NCBI GenBank assembly: GCA_964510065.1
Contig: CAZEAC010000018.1
Span: 5,452-69,451 of the forward strand
From: CAZEAC01 sp964510065
Lineage (GTDB): Bacteria > Bdellovibrionota_C > UBA2361 > CAIXSY01
Direction of reading: 5' to 3'
Length of the DNA: 64,000 bases
Below are positions 44,440 through 52,333 of the stretch, in pieces. Within the stretch, counting starts at the first letter, position 1, and the number at the start of each line of letters is the position of its first letter. Made by a program: the position numbers and the translations under genes. The notes under the pieces are model-generated. The model was not told the origin of the DNA and did not search any database. It saw only the letters and a program-made list of their open reading frames with translations.

Positions 44440-45653
44440 CCGGGCAATTCGCTTCTTCTTTTCTTGCAGGTTTGCTCGCGTCGGCGACACCCTGTGTGTA
44501 TCCGCTAATCCCTGTCACCATTGCTGTGCTCGGCGCGCGCGACGTGACCTCACGGTGGGCCGCGCTTGGACTGTCATCTCTCTACGTGCTAGGGCTGGCG
44601 ATGAGCTACACAGCGCTCGGCATTATTACCGCGCTAAGCGGCGAAATCTTAGGCTCTACTCTTGGAAATCCGTGGATAGTGTTTCCAATCGCCGCGCTCT
44701 TTACGGTCTTTGCACTTTCTTCGCTTGACCTTCTGCAGATCGGTTTTTTTTGCACACTGCAGTGCTGGGCCGCTAAACTTGGCGGCAAGGGCTGGCGCGG
44801 CGCTCTTATCATGGGCATGGTAAGTGGAATTGTCGCGGCGCCCTGCGTCGGACCGGTGGTTGCCGGAATTCTCTATTTAGCCGCTAAATCGCAAGATCCA
44901 ACTCAGGGCGCCCTGCTCCTTTTCACCTTCTCACTCGGTCTTGGGTTGCCTTTTCTCATCCTTGGAACTTTTTCTACACTTCTTTCAAAGCTGCCGAAGA
45001 GCGGCCCGTGGCTTAAAGCGGTCAAATATGCAATTGCTGTCGGATTATTATTTGTAGTGTGCACGTTGCTTGCGCCCTTCATTGGGCTTGAGCATACGCC
45101 GTTGCAGACGCCCTACACGCTGCTTTTTTGCATACTCTCTTCCGCACTTCTTGGGGGCAATGCGTTTCTAAGTGGTTCGCGAGGCTCACTTGGCGCGAGT
45201 GCGTTTCTCGCAAGCCTTGTACTTTTCTTGCTCGTAGGGGGCGCCGCCAAGGAGACCACCCGCAATTCGGAAGGTACATCCGTCTCGCAGGCTGGCGCGG
45301 CCAAGTGGCTGAACTCGCTTCCCGAGGCGCTGCATCGTGCCACGAAAAGTGGACGGCCCGTCATGCTGGATCTTTTCGCAGAATGGTGTACGGCTTGCAA
45401 AGAGCTCCGTCGTGATACCTTTCCCGATTCACAGGTGTCGCAACTTCTTAAGGAGTTTGTGCTTGCCGAAGTTGATTTTACCGAAGAGACGCCGCTCTAC
45501 GAGGAGCTGACCGCGCGCTACTCAATTGTTGGTTTACCGACAATCCTTTTTTTACATGAGAACGGAGACGAGATCGCCAATTCGCGAGTTACGGGATTTC
45601 TTCCAGCTCCTGAGTTTGCAGCGCATCTAAGAAAAGTCCTTGCACAGAAGTGA
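44436..45653 (+). CDS. dsbD: DsbD-like transmembrane thiol-disulfide interchange protein
   Basis: The product has 405 residues. The membrane core (about 1-270, eight hydrophobic segments) carries the redox pair C20 (in SATPCVYP) and C137 (in APCVGP). A C-terminal thioredoxin domain has C318 and C321 (EWCTACK). It moves electrons from cytoplasmic thioredoxin to periplasmic thiols. The N-terminal periplasmic alpha domain of full DsbD is absent, so a separate acceptor protein is expected. It follows the small helical gene by ATGA overlap. Confidence 0.92.
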   Translation: MTGQFASSFLAGLLASATPCVYPLIPVTIAVLGARDVTSRWAALGLSSLYVLGLAMSYTALGIITALSGEILGSTLGNPWIVFPIAALFTVFALSSLDLLQIGFFCTLQCWAAKLGGKGWRGALIMGMVSGIVAAPCVGPVVAGILYLAAKSQDPTQGALLLFTFSLGLGLPFLILGTFSTLLSKLPKSGPWLKAVKYAIAVGLLFVVCTLLAPFIGLEHTPLQTPYTLLFCILSSALLGGNAFLSGSRGSLGASAFLASLVLFLLVGGAAKETTRNSEGTSVSQAGAAKWLNSLPEALHRATKSGRPVMLDLFAEWCTACKELRRDTFPDSQVSQLLKEFVLAEVDFTEETPLYEELTARYSIVGLPTILFLHENGDEIANSRVTGFLPAPEFAAHLRKVLAQK

Positions 45654-45676
45654 GTACCTTCGCTGCAACACTCGTC

Positions 45677-46432
45677 TCACTTTTCAAGACTTTGCAGCGC
45701 ACCGGAAATCGCGCGGCGCACTTCAGGCGATTCCTCGATCAAGAGTCGGGACCGAAGCGCGATTGCTGATTCGGGATCGCCGAGCAGCGCCAAGCCCTGC
45801 GCTACTGTTGCACGTACAAAAGGGTCTGGATCAATCAAATGCCCAACAATGTGCCGGGCGTGCTCAAACTTTCGCGAAGCGACTATTATTTTAATTACTT
45901 CGAGTCGGACGGCGTAAGATTCATGGTTGAGCTGCGCCATTACGAGCGTGTCGATGTCTGGAATTCTCCTCGTACGAGCTTGTCCTACTAACTCAAGTGC
46001 ATATATTTCATCTACATCGCTCTTTGTAAGCTCGCTTATCAAGGCGTCAACACCAAGTTCGCGAACCGGAGTCTTCGATACCTCGCGTCTGGTCGGCGCT
46101 GCGCTCGCTCCCGCCGCCGAATCACTTTTCGTCACCAGGCCATGAGTCCGCCTTATCGCCGGCACCACGACAATGAATAATGCCATGGTGAGCACAGTCG
46201 TTATAGACAAAAGGATCGTAAAAAACGTCAACCTGCGCACGAAGCGATCGCGCGGAAAAGAAACACGCATCGACAATGAATCCGAGTGAGAATCCCAATA
46301 CTCCCCCGGACGGCGCATCTCTCGGCCCCAACTGTATGCTGGCTTTCGACCGATCTTGCGAAGCATTACTTCGAGTTTTGATGTGATTGTGTGACGATTA
46401 GGATCTTGGTTTGAATGAAATTCACCGCGCAT
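45677..46432 (-). CDS. Membrane protein with HEAT-like repeats
   Basis: The product has 251 residues from the ATG at 46432, preceded by AGGGGCAGGGA. A transmembrane helix lies at about residues 70-90 (FTILLSITTVLTMALFIVVV). The last about 110 residues contain repeated helix pairs with D-P-F-V-R-A (HLIDPDPFVRATVAQGLALLGDP, EVRRAISGALQSL), a pattern of HEAT or PBS-lyase-like repeats that bind other proteins. The region between is Ala/Ser-rich. An upstream in-frame ATG at 46519 exists. Confidence 0.72.
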   Translation of the reverse strand: MRGEFHSNQDPNRHTITSKLEVMLRKIGRKPAYSWGREMRRPGEYWDSHSDSLSMRVSFPRDRFVRRLTFFTILLSITTVLTMALFIVVVPAIRRTHGLVTKSDSAAGASAAPTRREVSKTPVRELGVDALISELTKSDVDEIYALELVGQARTRRIPDIDTLVMAQLNHESYAVRLEVIKIIVASRKFEHARHIVGHLIDPDPFVRATVAQGLALLGDPESAIALRSRLLIEESPEVRRAISGALQSLEK

Positions 46433-46572
46433 TCCCTGCCCCTTTCGAAAAACCTTTATCTCATTAAGTATAACCAGCGGATCTGTGCTAACAAAACGAA
46501 AACAACGCTGCGACGGCACAATCGTAAATAAGGCCTGGAATTACTCATTAACCCTGGGGATTTTTTCCTTAA

Positions 46573-46610
46573 CTCTGAGCCTCTGTGGTTTAAACCACAG
46601 AGGCTCAGAG
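46573..46610. repeat. CCACAGAG palindromic element, copy C (perfect 38-base palindrome)
   Basis: The core is an exact 19 + 19-base palindrome without a loop: CTCTGAGCCTCTGTGGTTT followed by its complement. The flanks extend the likeness: AATTACTCATTAACCC at 46539-46554 on the left and GTCACAGAGTAGCGG on the right, both shared with copy D. It lies between the HEAT protein gene and the DUF971 gene. It is the most exact of the family in this window. Confidence 0.9.
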
Positions 46611-46721
46611 GTCACAGAGTAGCGGAAAAAGCGACCTACATTTAATGTAGTAGTTACGTTATCCCCTCATAACTGCAGGTGATATTTACCAATCGTTTGA
46701 AGCAACGTACACTCTCAAATT

Positions 46722-47072
46722 ATGCAGAAGCCCCCTCGAGCGATAAAAAAGATTGAAAGCAGCGCGGTCAAGATTATTTGGAACGACGGTGAAACTTCTG
46801 TTCTTCCTGCGAAGATTCTCCGCACCGAGTGCCCCTGCGCAGAGTGCCGCGAACGTCGCGGCGATAGTTCACATGCGAAGCCCCTTAGCGGAAAACCCGC
46901 ATCTCTAAAGATAATCGAGAGCTCGATAAAAGAGCAGCTACACATCCAAGCGATATGGGGCGTAGGGAATTACGCGCTCGGTCTGCGCTGGGAAGATGGT
47001 CATGATAGTGGGATCTACACGTATGACTACCTGCTCAATCTTTCCAAGCAGGTTGCCGGGCAACAATCTTAA
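46722..47072 (+). CDS. DUF971 family protein
   Basis: The product has 116 residues. It matches the DUF971/GBBH-like domain: VKIIWNDGETSVLPAKILR, then CPCAECRERR, then AIWGVGNYALGLRWEDGHDSGIYTYDYL. The CPCAxCR motif may bind a metal. In other proteins this domain is fused to or encoded near Mrp-type iron-sulfur ATPases or gamma-butyrobetaine hydroxylase. Its neighbours here give no hint. Function unknown. Confidence 0.9.
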   Translation: MQKPPRAIKKIESSAVKIIWNDGETSVLPAKILRTECPCAECRERRGDSSHAKPLSGKPASLKIIESSIKEQLHIQAIWGVGNYALGLRWEDGHDSGIYTYDYLLNLSKQVAGQQS

Positions 47073-47235
47073 GAAGGCAATCTCGCCAGGCTACTAGGTT
47101 TCTGTCGCACAATGCCACCTTCTTAGATTCGCCATCGCGCGGCATGTCAGCATTCTCGAGTAGTTACGCGAGCTAGGGCGGATAGCCTCTTTAATTTTTG
47201 GTAACTACTCATTAACCCCAGATATTCGTTCCCTT

Positions 47236-47304
47236 ACTCTGTGACCTCAGAGTCTCTGTGGTTTAAATACGTTAAAAACCACAGAGACTCAGAGGTCACA
47301 GAGT
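47236..47304. repeat. CCACAGAG palindromic element, copy D
   Basis: The left arm (47236-47264, ACTCTGTGACCTCAGAGTCT and on) and the right arm (47276-47304, AAACCACAGAGACTCAGAGG and on) are near-complements with a 4-base local inversion (CTCAGAG against CTCTGAG) and an 11-base loop. GGTAACTACTCATTAACCCC (47200-47219) repeats the left flank of copy C. It occupies the gap between the DUF971 gene and infA. Confidence 0.85.
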
Positions 47305-47315
47305 AGCGGAAGAAG

Positions 47316-47576
47316 CTACTTAGAATTTCCGTCCGGTGAAGAGGACGGCGCGCCAGGCTTCTCAACTATACGTTTTACGATTCGCCCTTTACTAAGGTCA
47401 TACGGCGAAATCTCGACTACTACTCGATCCCCTGGAAGCACGCGGATATAAAAACGCCGCATTTTCCCCGCAAGATAGGCAAGAAGCTCGTGTCCATTGT
47501 CGCAAACTACTCGAAAGGTGGTGTTGGGGAAACACTCTTTAACTACCCCATTCATTTCAATGGCGTCTTTTCCCAT
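47316..47576 (-). CDS. infA: Translation initiation factor IF-1
   Basis: The product has 86 residues: an S1-like OB fold (MNGVVKECFPNTTFRV, LLAYLAGKMRRFYIRVLPGDRVVVE, SPYDLSKGRI) and a short Ser/Pro-rich tail, slightly longer than the usual 72. It binds the ribosomal A site during initiation. GAGAGG precedes the ATG. It lies 93 bases downstream of accA on the same strand, with repeat copy D at its 3' side. Confidence 0.93.
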   Translation of the reverse strand: MGKDAIEMNGVVKECFPNTTFRVVCDNGHELLAYLAGKMRRFYIRVLPGDRVVVEISPYDLSKGRIVKRIVEKPGAPSSSPDGNSK

Positions 47577-47669
47577 AGCCTCTCTTAAAACTCACTCCTT
47601 TCGAAGTCCCTTGCAATTATACTTTGAATAATCGTGTCAACCGTAGCCGTGAGGCAGCACTTTAGCGCG

Positions 47670-48656
47670 CTAAGCGTCGCCTGTAAATACTCCGATAGCG
47701 CGGAATTTTCGGTATCGCTGATCGACTAGATCGCTCACATTAAGCTTCGAAAGTTCTGACAAATTTTTTACCAAGCAGGTGCGCAAAATTTCCGCTGCCT
47801 CTTTGTGGTTCACATGGGCACCACCCAATGGTTCCGGTACCACCTCGTCAACAACCTTGAATTCCTTAAGATCTTTCGCGGTGAGCCTCAATATCTCTGC
47901 TGCTGCGGCTGCCTGCTCGAGCGGCGGCTCCTCCTTTTCATGGCGCCAGAGGATCGATGCACACCCCTCCGGAGTTATCACCGAGTAGCAGGCATTTTCC
48001 AACATTAGGATTCTATCGGCCACTCCCAGCGCAAGCGCTCCCCCGCTCCCGCCTTCGCCAATGACCACGCAAATAACGGGAACAGTAAGCTCAGAAAGCT
48101 CAGAAAGATTTCTTGCAATCGCTTCAGCCTGGCCGCGTTCTTCGGCCTCAATCCCAGGGTACGCGCCCTGAGTATCCACCAACATAATCAGCGGCAAGCC
48201 AAATTTTTCGGCGAGGCGAAAGAGCCGAAGCGCCTTGCGGTAGCCTTCGGGCTGCGGCATCCCGAAATTTCTCTGAACTCGCTCAGCAGTAGTGCGCCCG
48301 CGCTGATGGCCAACTATCATTATCGGGAGCTCGCCAAGCTTACCAGTACCACCGACAATCGCCGGGTCGTCACGAAAAAGCCTATCGCCATGAAGCTCTA
48401 CAAAATCAGTCAACATGTGCCGAATGAAATCGAGCGTAAACGGTCTATCAAAGTGCCGCGAAAGCTGGACTCGCTGATAAGGGGTAAGCTTGCCGTAAAT
48501 TTCCGTGCGCAGCTTGCTTACACGCGCTTCAATTTTCTCGAACTCCGCGCGTCGAGACGAGTCACCGCTTGCAAGCTGATTACGCAGACTATCGAGCTCG
48601 TGCTCAAGTTCGATGAGCGGCTTCTCGAATTCTAGTGGATGTTGAATCGTTCCCAT
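47670..48656 (-). CDS. accA: Acetyl-CoA carboxylase carboxyltransferase, alpha subunit
   Basis: The product has 328 residues, the usual length. FEKPLIELE opens the N-terminal helical part; then GRTTAERVQRNFGMPQPEGY, LIMLVDTQGAYPGIEAEERGQ, and GEGGSGGALALGVADRI define the second crotonase-like half with its oxyanion loop. It provides malonyl-CoA for fatty acid synthesis together with AccBCD, encoded elsewhere. It is distinct from the acyl-CoA carboxylase operon at 9-11 kb. Confidence 0.97.
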   Translation of the reverse strand: MGTIQHPLEFEKPLIELEHELDSLRNQLASGDSSRRAEFEKIEARVSKLRTEIYGKLTPYQRVQLSRHFDRPFTLDFIRHMLTDFVELHGDRLFRDDPAIVGGTGKLGELPIMIVGHQRGRTTAERVQRNFGMPQPEGYRKALRLFRLAEKFGLPLIMLVDTQGAYPGIEAEERGQAEAIARNLSELSELTVPVICVVIGEGGSGGALALGVADRILMLENACYSVITPEGCASILWRHEKEEPPLEQAAAAAEILRLTAKDLKEFKVVDEVVPEPLGGAHVNHKEAAEILRTCLVKNLSELSKLNVSDLVDQRYRKFRAIGVFTGDA

Positions 48657-48755
48657 GCTTTAGAGTCCAAGACATTAGCGCAGATTGCCGAATAAAGGCA
48701 ATTACCTGCCGCGAGCACGGTTTTACCGAGAGGTTAGCTGATTAACGTAACTTGT

Positions 48756-48914
48756 AACTACTACTCTGTTAACGAAATCTTCTCACTTCTCCCTGCCTCG
48801 GTGTCCTCTGAGCCTCTGTGGTTTTTGTAAAGAAAAATAAACCACAGAGACACAGAGCGCACCGAGTGAGGACCGAGACTAATGATAAGTTATTTCGTTA
48901 ACAGAGTACTACTA
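48756..48914. repeat. CCACAGAG palindromic element, copy E
   Basis: The outer arms AACTACTACTCTGTTAACGA (48756-48775) and the matching complement ending at 48914 (TCGTTAACAGAGTACTACT) are 20-base near-exact inverted repeats. The inner arms carry CCTCTGTGGTTT and AAACCACAGAGACACAGAG. The complete palindrome is about 159 bases. It lies in the 383-base gap between accA and the ATP-grasp gene, where no gene is seen. Confidence 0.85.
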
Positions 48915-48953
48915 CATTGCAAACAAAATTACTTATCCTTCCTCTCGGTTCTA

Positions 48954-49023
48954 ACTCGGTGCTCTCTGTGGTTTATTTTGCATTCAAAAAAAAAAAAAAA
49001 AAACCACAGGGCACGAAGAGCAG
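48954..49023. repeat. CCACAGAG palindromic element, copy F, with 18-A loop
   Basis: This second copy lies 40 bases after copy E. The left arm CTCGGTGCTCTCTGTGGTTT (48954-48973) pairs imperfectly with AACCACAGGGCACGAAGAGC (from 49002). The loop contains an uninterrupted run of 18 A (48986-49003). The right arm is more degenerate than in other copies. It ends just before the stop of the ATP-grasp gene (49040) and could serve as part of its terminator. Confidence 0.8.
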
Positions 49024-49039
49024 CTACTTGTCGTACATT

Positions 49040-50041
49040 TCAATATTTTGACTCCGGAAAAACTATATCTAGTATCATGGCAGCGACGTTCCGCGGCTCG
49101 CCTTTTCCGGGCGCCATATGCATGCCGATACCGGGAAGCGAATTAATCTCAAGAACGCGGTAACTTTGATTGTCTTGCATCGCTCTAATATCTTTACACA
49201 TAAAATCTACTCCACCATAGGGCAGCCCGGGAATTGCCGAGACAGCTCGCCGGCAGATTTCGATCACCGATGGATGGACAAAATCTGTGACATCCTCAGC
49301 AAATCCCCCCATTTTTAGATTTGAGCTTCCTCGTAAGTATACCTTCTCGTCTGCTGACGGGACAGCATCAAGGGAGCGCCCACGCTTTTTTAGAAATCTT
49401 CTCACCTCGTCGTCGAGAACTATCTCACACAAGCAATTGCATCGTGGATTCATGCGTCTGTAACTCTCCATAACTGCGAGCTGATGAATCGTGTGCCGAC
49501 CATCGCCAACAACAAAGGCAGGATCCCTGTGAATTACCGCATACTCCCCTGAGCGAGTGACAAACACTCTGTATTCTTCTCCTACAAACTGCTCCTCGAC
49601 TAAGATCTCAACATCGCCCCTTATTTCTGCGATACTTTGCAGTGCTAACCTCGCCTCAAAAACCCCCTCGATACAGGTAAAAACACACTCTCCTTGCGTT
49701 CCAAATGATGGCTTTATGACGACCGGAAAATCTAACTGTCGCGCAACCGCTATTGCTCGATCTATCTCATTGCTAGAACAAGCCTCGCCTGCTGGCACAC
49801 GTACTCCCGCAGCAGTCAAGATTTTTTTAGTGAGAGACTTGCTCCCCGAAATTGATGAGGCCGCAAATGGCATACATGAGCTATCAATATCCAAAAACAA
49901 CTCGACATGCCTGCCCAGTCGCGCCAACAGCACCTCATTGTTCCAATCAAAAACGTCAATTTCAATTGCCCTGCGCTTCATCTCAGAAGCCAAAAACCGT
50001 TGATTTGCTCTCAGCAGTTTAATTTCCGCTTCTGTAATCAT
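49040..50041 (-). CDS. ATP-grasp ligase (CphA/GshF-like C-terminal type)
   Basis: The product has 333 residues. Two ATP-grasp subdomains are visible: PVVIKPSFGTQGECVF (K110), the hinge ILVEEQFVGEEYRVFV (E149/E150), FVVGDGRHTI, YLRGSSNLKMGGFAEDVTDFVHP, and the metal-binding end GVDF (D279) ... VLEINSLPGIG (E298, N300). This order is like cyanophycin synthetase and the ligase half of GshF, which join an amino acid or amine to a carboxylate. Substrate-binding N-terminal parts of those enzymes are absent. It lies 9 bases after the SHOCT gene. A role in the neighbouring cluster is inferred. Confidence 0.85.
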   Translation of the reverse strand: MITEAEIKLLRANQRFLASEMKRRAIEIDVFDWNNEVLLARLGRHVELFLDIDSSCMPFAASSISGSKSLTKKILTAAGVRVPAGEACSSNEIDRAIAVARQLDFPVVIKPSFGTQGECVFTCIEGVFEARLALQSIAEIRGDVEILVEEQFVGEEYRVFVTRSGEYAVIHRDPAFVVGDGRHTIHQLAVMESYRRMNPRCNCLCEIVLDDEVRRFLKKRGRSLDAVPSADEKVYLRGSSNLKMGGFAEDVTDFVHPSVIEICRRAVSAIPGLPYGGVDFMCKDIRAMQDNQSYRVLEINSLPGIGMHMAPGKGEPRNVAAMILDIVFPESKY

Positions 50042-50050
50042 AAATATCCT

Positions 50051-50629
50051 TCAACCACAAAACCGGGTACCACTACTCCGACTTTCACCAACTGCCGCTG
50101 GGGTACTGCGAACCGCGGCCTCGCGTCTTTCAATCTCTGCATGCCGATCGACAAATGCTTTGCCCACCTGCCCAATAAGCTCTCTTTTTCTCCGTAACTC
50201 ATCACGAGTGAGCACTCCTTTATTCTCGAGGCGCGAGAATTCTTTTAGCAAAGACAGTGGCGCTGAAACTTCATGCGCGCTTACCGCGTTTGGAGGAATT
50301 GTGCGTGGATCAGAAAGCAAAACGATAGAAGCGTACGCGGGTCGTGAGCATTTTATGATTACTCCGCCATCGCCGCTTTCAACTGAGTCAAAGTCTGCGC
50401 CACTTCTAATCTTATACTTACTAATTCCAACTTTGGCTTCGGAAACAGTGAGTGTCCTGCCTACCAATTCAAGATAATATTCACCATCATCTGGCAGCAA
50501 AATTGGCAGTTCAGGCAAGATTGTATCCAGGACCTTCGCATTACTTTTCTGTAGCTGCACCGTAGCGTACGCCATATCCGAAAACTCTGCATTTGCACCT
50601 GGCGTCGAACTACTTTGGACTTGCGACAT
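50051..50629 (-). CDS. Unknown protein with a SHOCT-like motif
   Basis: The product has 192 residues with a strong GGGGAGGG site before the ATG at 50629. The first 120 residues look like a beta-rich fold (LPDDGEYYLELVGRTLTV, GGVIIKCS, ASIVLLSD). Residues about 125-153 (LLKEFSRLENKGVLTRDELR) match the SHOCT short C-terminal domain, often found on bacterial membrane- or surface-associated proteins. It ends in a basic tail with a terminal FCG. It is the first gene of the leftward pair with the ATP-grasp ligase; it might be the ligase's partner or substrate. Confidence 0.7.
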   Translation of the reverse strand: MSQVQSSSTPGANAEFSDMAYATVQLQKSNAKVLDTILPELPILLPDDGEYYLELVGRTLTVSEAKVGISKYKIRSGADFDSVESGDGGVIIKCSRPAYASIVLLSDPRTIPPNAVSAHEVSAPLSLLKEFSRLENKGVLTRDELRRKRELIGQVGKAFVDRHAEIERREAAVRSTPAAVGESRSSGTRFCG

Positions 50630-50803
50630 AACGACCCTCCCCTCTATTTAGTACCTACTTACGATCTACCCCGAGAGAAATACGCAGCTTAAAGATTCTC
50701 GTTATTATTACTTTAGCGATTGTATTCTGCTGATTTATACACTTTTTCTTTTATGTCTCTTGTTTTTATCATACTACAAGAAAGAGGCGGAAACGAGGGA
50801 AGT
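50630..50803. promoter_or_regulatory. Shared divergent promoter region of the 49-56 kb cluster
   Basis: A 174-base gap separates the leftward SHOCT gene (start 50629) from the rightward methyltransferase gene (start 50804). Both starts have strong purine-rich ribosome sites. The middle is AT-rich (around 50690-50760, TTATTATTACTTTAGCGA) and must contain both promoters. I cannot define -35/-10 boxes with confidence. The shared region supports joint regulation of the two gene groups. Confidence 0.55.
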
Positions 50804-51706
50804 ATGTCGCTGGAGACAGCTATCGCAACTGACGTAGTGAGTGAAATTAAGGCGCGGCTACGCTCGAAAAAAACAACTTCGCTCGAAAAAGAGCGCTGTC
50901 GTCGTGAGCTCGCCGTCATAGCAGCAAGACTACAATCGGGTGAATACCTCCAGTCGAATTTCAAAGAGAGAGCGCTGCTCAATATCCTCGATAGAACCGA
51001 TGAGCTATTTAAAGATCTAAACTTTTTTTGGTCGGTAGGAGCTATTTGGTCAGAACTATTCTCGAAGCTAAAAATAGACAGACACGCAAAGATATTGGAT
51101 CTCGCGTGCGGTTTCTTTCCTAAAGTCGAGCTCGGATTGCTTTATTATGGTTTCAAAGGCAACGTCACATTAGTCGACATTGACCACGCTGCGCTTCTGC
51201 AAGCTGAAAAATTCTTGAACTTTTTCTCCGTACCTTTCTCGATTAAGCGCATGTCGTGCTCAATATGGAAACTCCCTTCGAAACAATATCAACTCATTGT
51301 TGGAAATCACTTAATCGACGACGTACTCTTGGAACGGTTTTCGCGTCTGCACGCCATACGTCTGAGTGAGACATACACCTCTGAGGCGCTCTTCATGAAA
51401 ATGTGGGAACAGATAATCGCCAATGACGCCTTCGGCATTAAAATCATGCAAGAGCTTGCTGACATGATCATGAGACTCTTGGCGCCGGGCGGCATAGTAG
51501 TGTTTGTCGACTATCCAAGTTTCTCACACCGAGCATTACACCTACAGGGATTAATCAATTACGTTTCCGCACGGCGGAATAATTTAAGGGACGAATTACG
51601 ATTGAGAGGAATGAACATCTTTAATCCTATTAAAAAGGGGTCGCTCACACGCGAGCGCCTTGTCGTAAAGCAAGCTCACATCGTTTGCGGGAGGAAAAAT
51701 GCCTAA
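50804..51706 (+). CDS. SAM-dependent methyltransferase-like protein of the cluster
   Basis: The product has 300 residues from the ATG at 50804 (GAGGGAAG upstream; the frame is open from 50720). Residues 1-90 are helical. The fold's motif I is ILDLACGFFPKVEL (97-110) and the end of strand 2 is LVDID. QLIVGNHLIDD fills the motif IV place, and LLAPGGIVVFVDY follows. The acceptor is unknown. The stop overlaps the next start by 8 bases (51699-51706), so it is the first gene of a three-gene unit. Confidence 0.8.
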   Translation: MSLETAIATDVVSEIKARLRSKKTTSLEKERCRRELAVIAARLQSGEYLQSNFKERALLNILDRTDELFKDLNFFWSVGAIWSELFSKLKIDRHAKILDLACGFFPKVELGLLYYGFKGNVTLVDIDHAALLQAEKFLNFFSVPFSIKRMSCSIWKLPSKQYQLIVGNHLIDDVLLERFSRLHAIRLSETYTSEALFMKMWEQIIANDAFGIKIMQELADMIMRLLAPGGIVVFVDYPSFSHRALHLQGLINYVSARRNNLRDELRLRGMNIFNPIKKGSLTRERLVVKQAHIVCGRKNA

Positions 51707-52325
51707 AGCACAACTAAACATAGAATACTCACACTTTTATATAAGCGACGGCATAGGCGCCGAGCAAAGGCGCGGCCTTCATGAAGCATCGCAAGTGTTA
51801 CAACAGATAAATGTAAGGAACACTCTTCTCATCCTCATTGACGATAAGGCAAACAATGATTCCGATCAGAAGGAGCACTTATTGACCCTTGTCAATAAAG
51901 AGTTGTCCGTCAATGATCGAAAGCCTGACTTTATAGTTCGCGAGAGCAAATTAATTGAGCCCGCTAAAGAGTTGCTCGCCGCGATACCAGGTCAGCAAAT
52001 TTGGTATAGGTACGGACAAGATTCCTGCGAAGCCTATCTCAAGACAAGCCGTAATAAAGCCAGACTATGGAGACAGTCTATACACAGCATTCAATTTTCA
52101 TGCGCGCTTCTTTCTGCCGCGTGGCTGTTGTGTCGATTAGGTGAACTTGCTGTCCCGCAGGAAGCCAAGCTTACGCAGAGGCAAAGCGTTTCTCTTGAAG
52201 CGGAACATGCACTTACAATCCTCCCGACGCGCTATAAGACCTTGGAACGAAGGTGCCATGCAATACTTAGTGTTACTAAATTTTCCTCTGCGCTAAGCAG
52301 ACTTTCCTATAAATATTTTGTGTAA
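51699..52325 (+). CDS. Unknown 208-residue protein of the cluster
   Basis: I do not recognise this protein. It starts 8 bases inside the methyltransferase gene behind GGGAGGAAAA. The first half reads like an alpha/beta fold (IEYSHFYISDGIG, RNTLLILIDDKAN); the second half is helical with Arg/Leu-rich segments (SALLSAAWLLCRLGEL). No enzyme motif is visible. It lies 8 bases before the large fusion gene, so it is almost surely made with it. It may be a substrate-binding or structural partner. Confidence 0.7.
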   Translation: MPKAQLNIEYSHFYISDGIGAEQRRGLHEASQVLQQINVRNTLLILIDDKANNDSDQKEHLLTLVNKELSVNDRKPDFIVRESKLIEPAKELLAAIPGQQIWYRYGQDSCEAYLKTSRNKARLWRQSIHSIQFSCALLSAAWLLCRLGELAVPQEAKLTQRQSVSLEAEHALTILPTRYKTLERRCHAILSVTKFSSALSRLSYKYFV

Positions 52326-52333
52326 GGAACCAC

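Noticed and set aside
41230..49023. CCACAGAG repeats as a CRISPR array
   Set aside because: Copies are kilobases apart, each is itself a palindrome with differing arms, and there are no regular spacers or cas genes.
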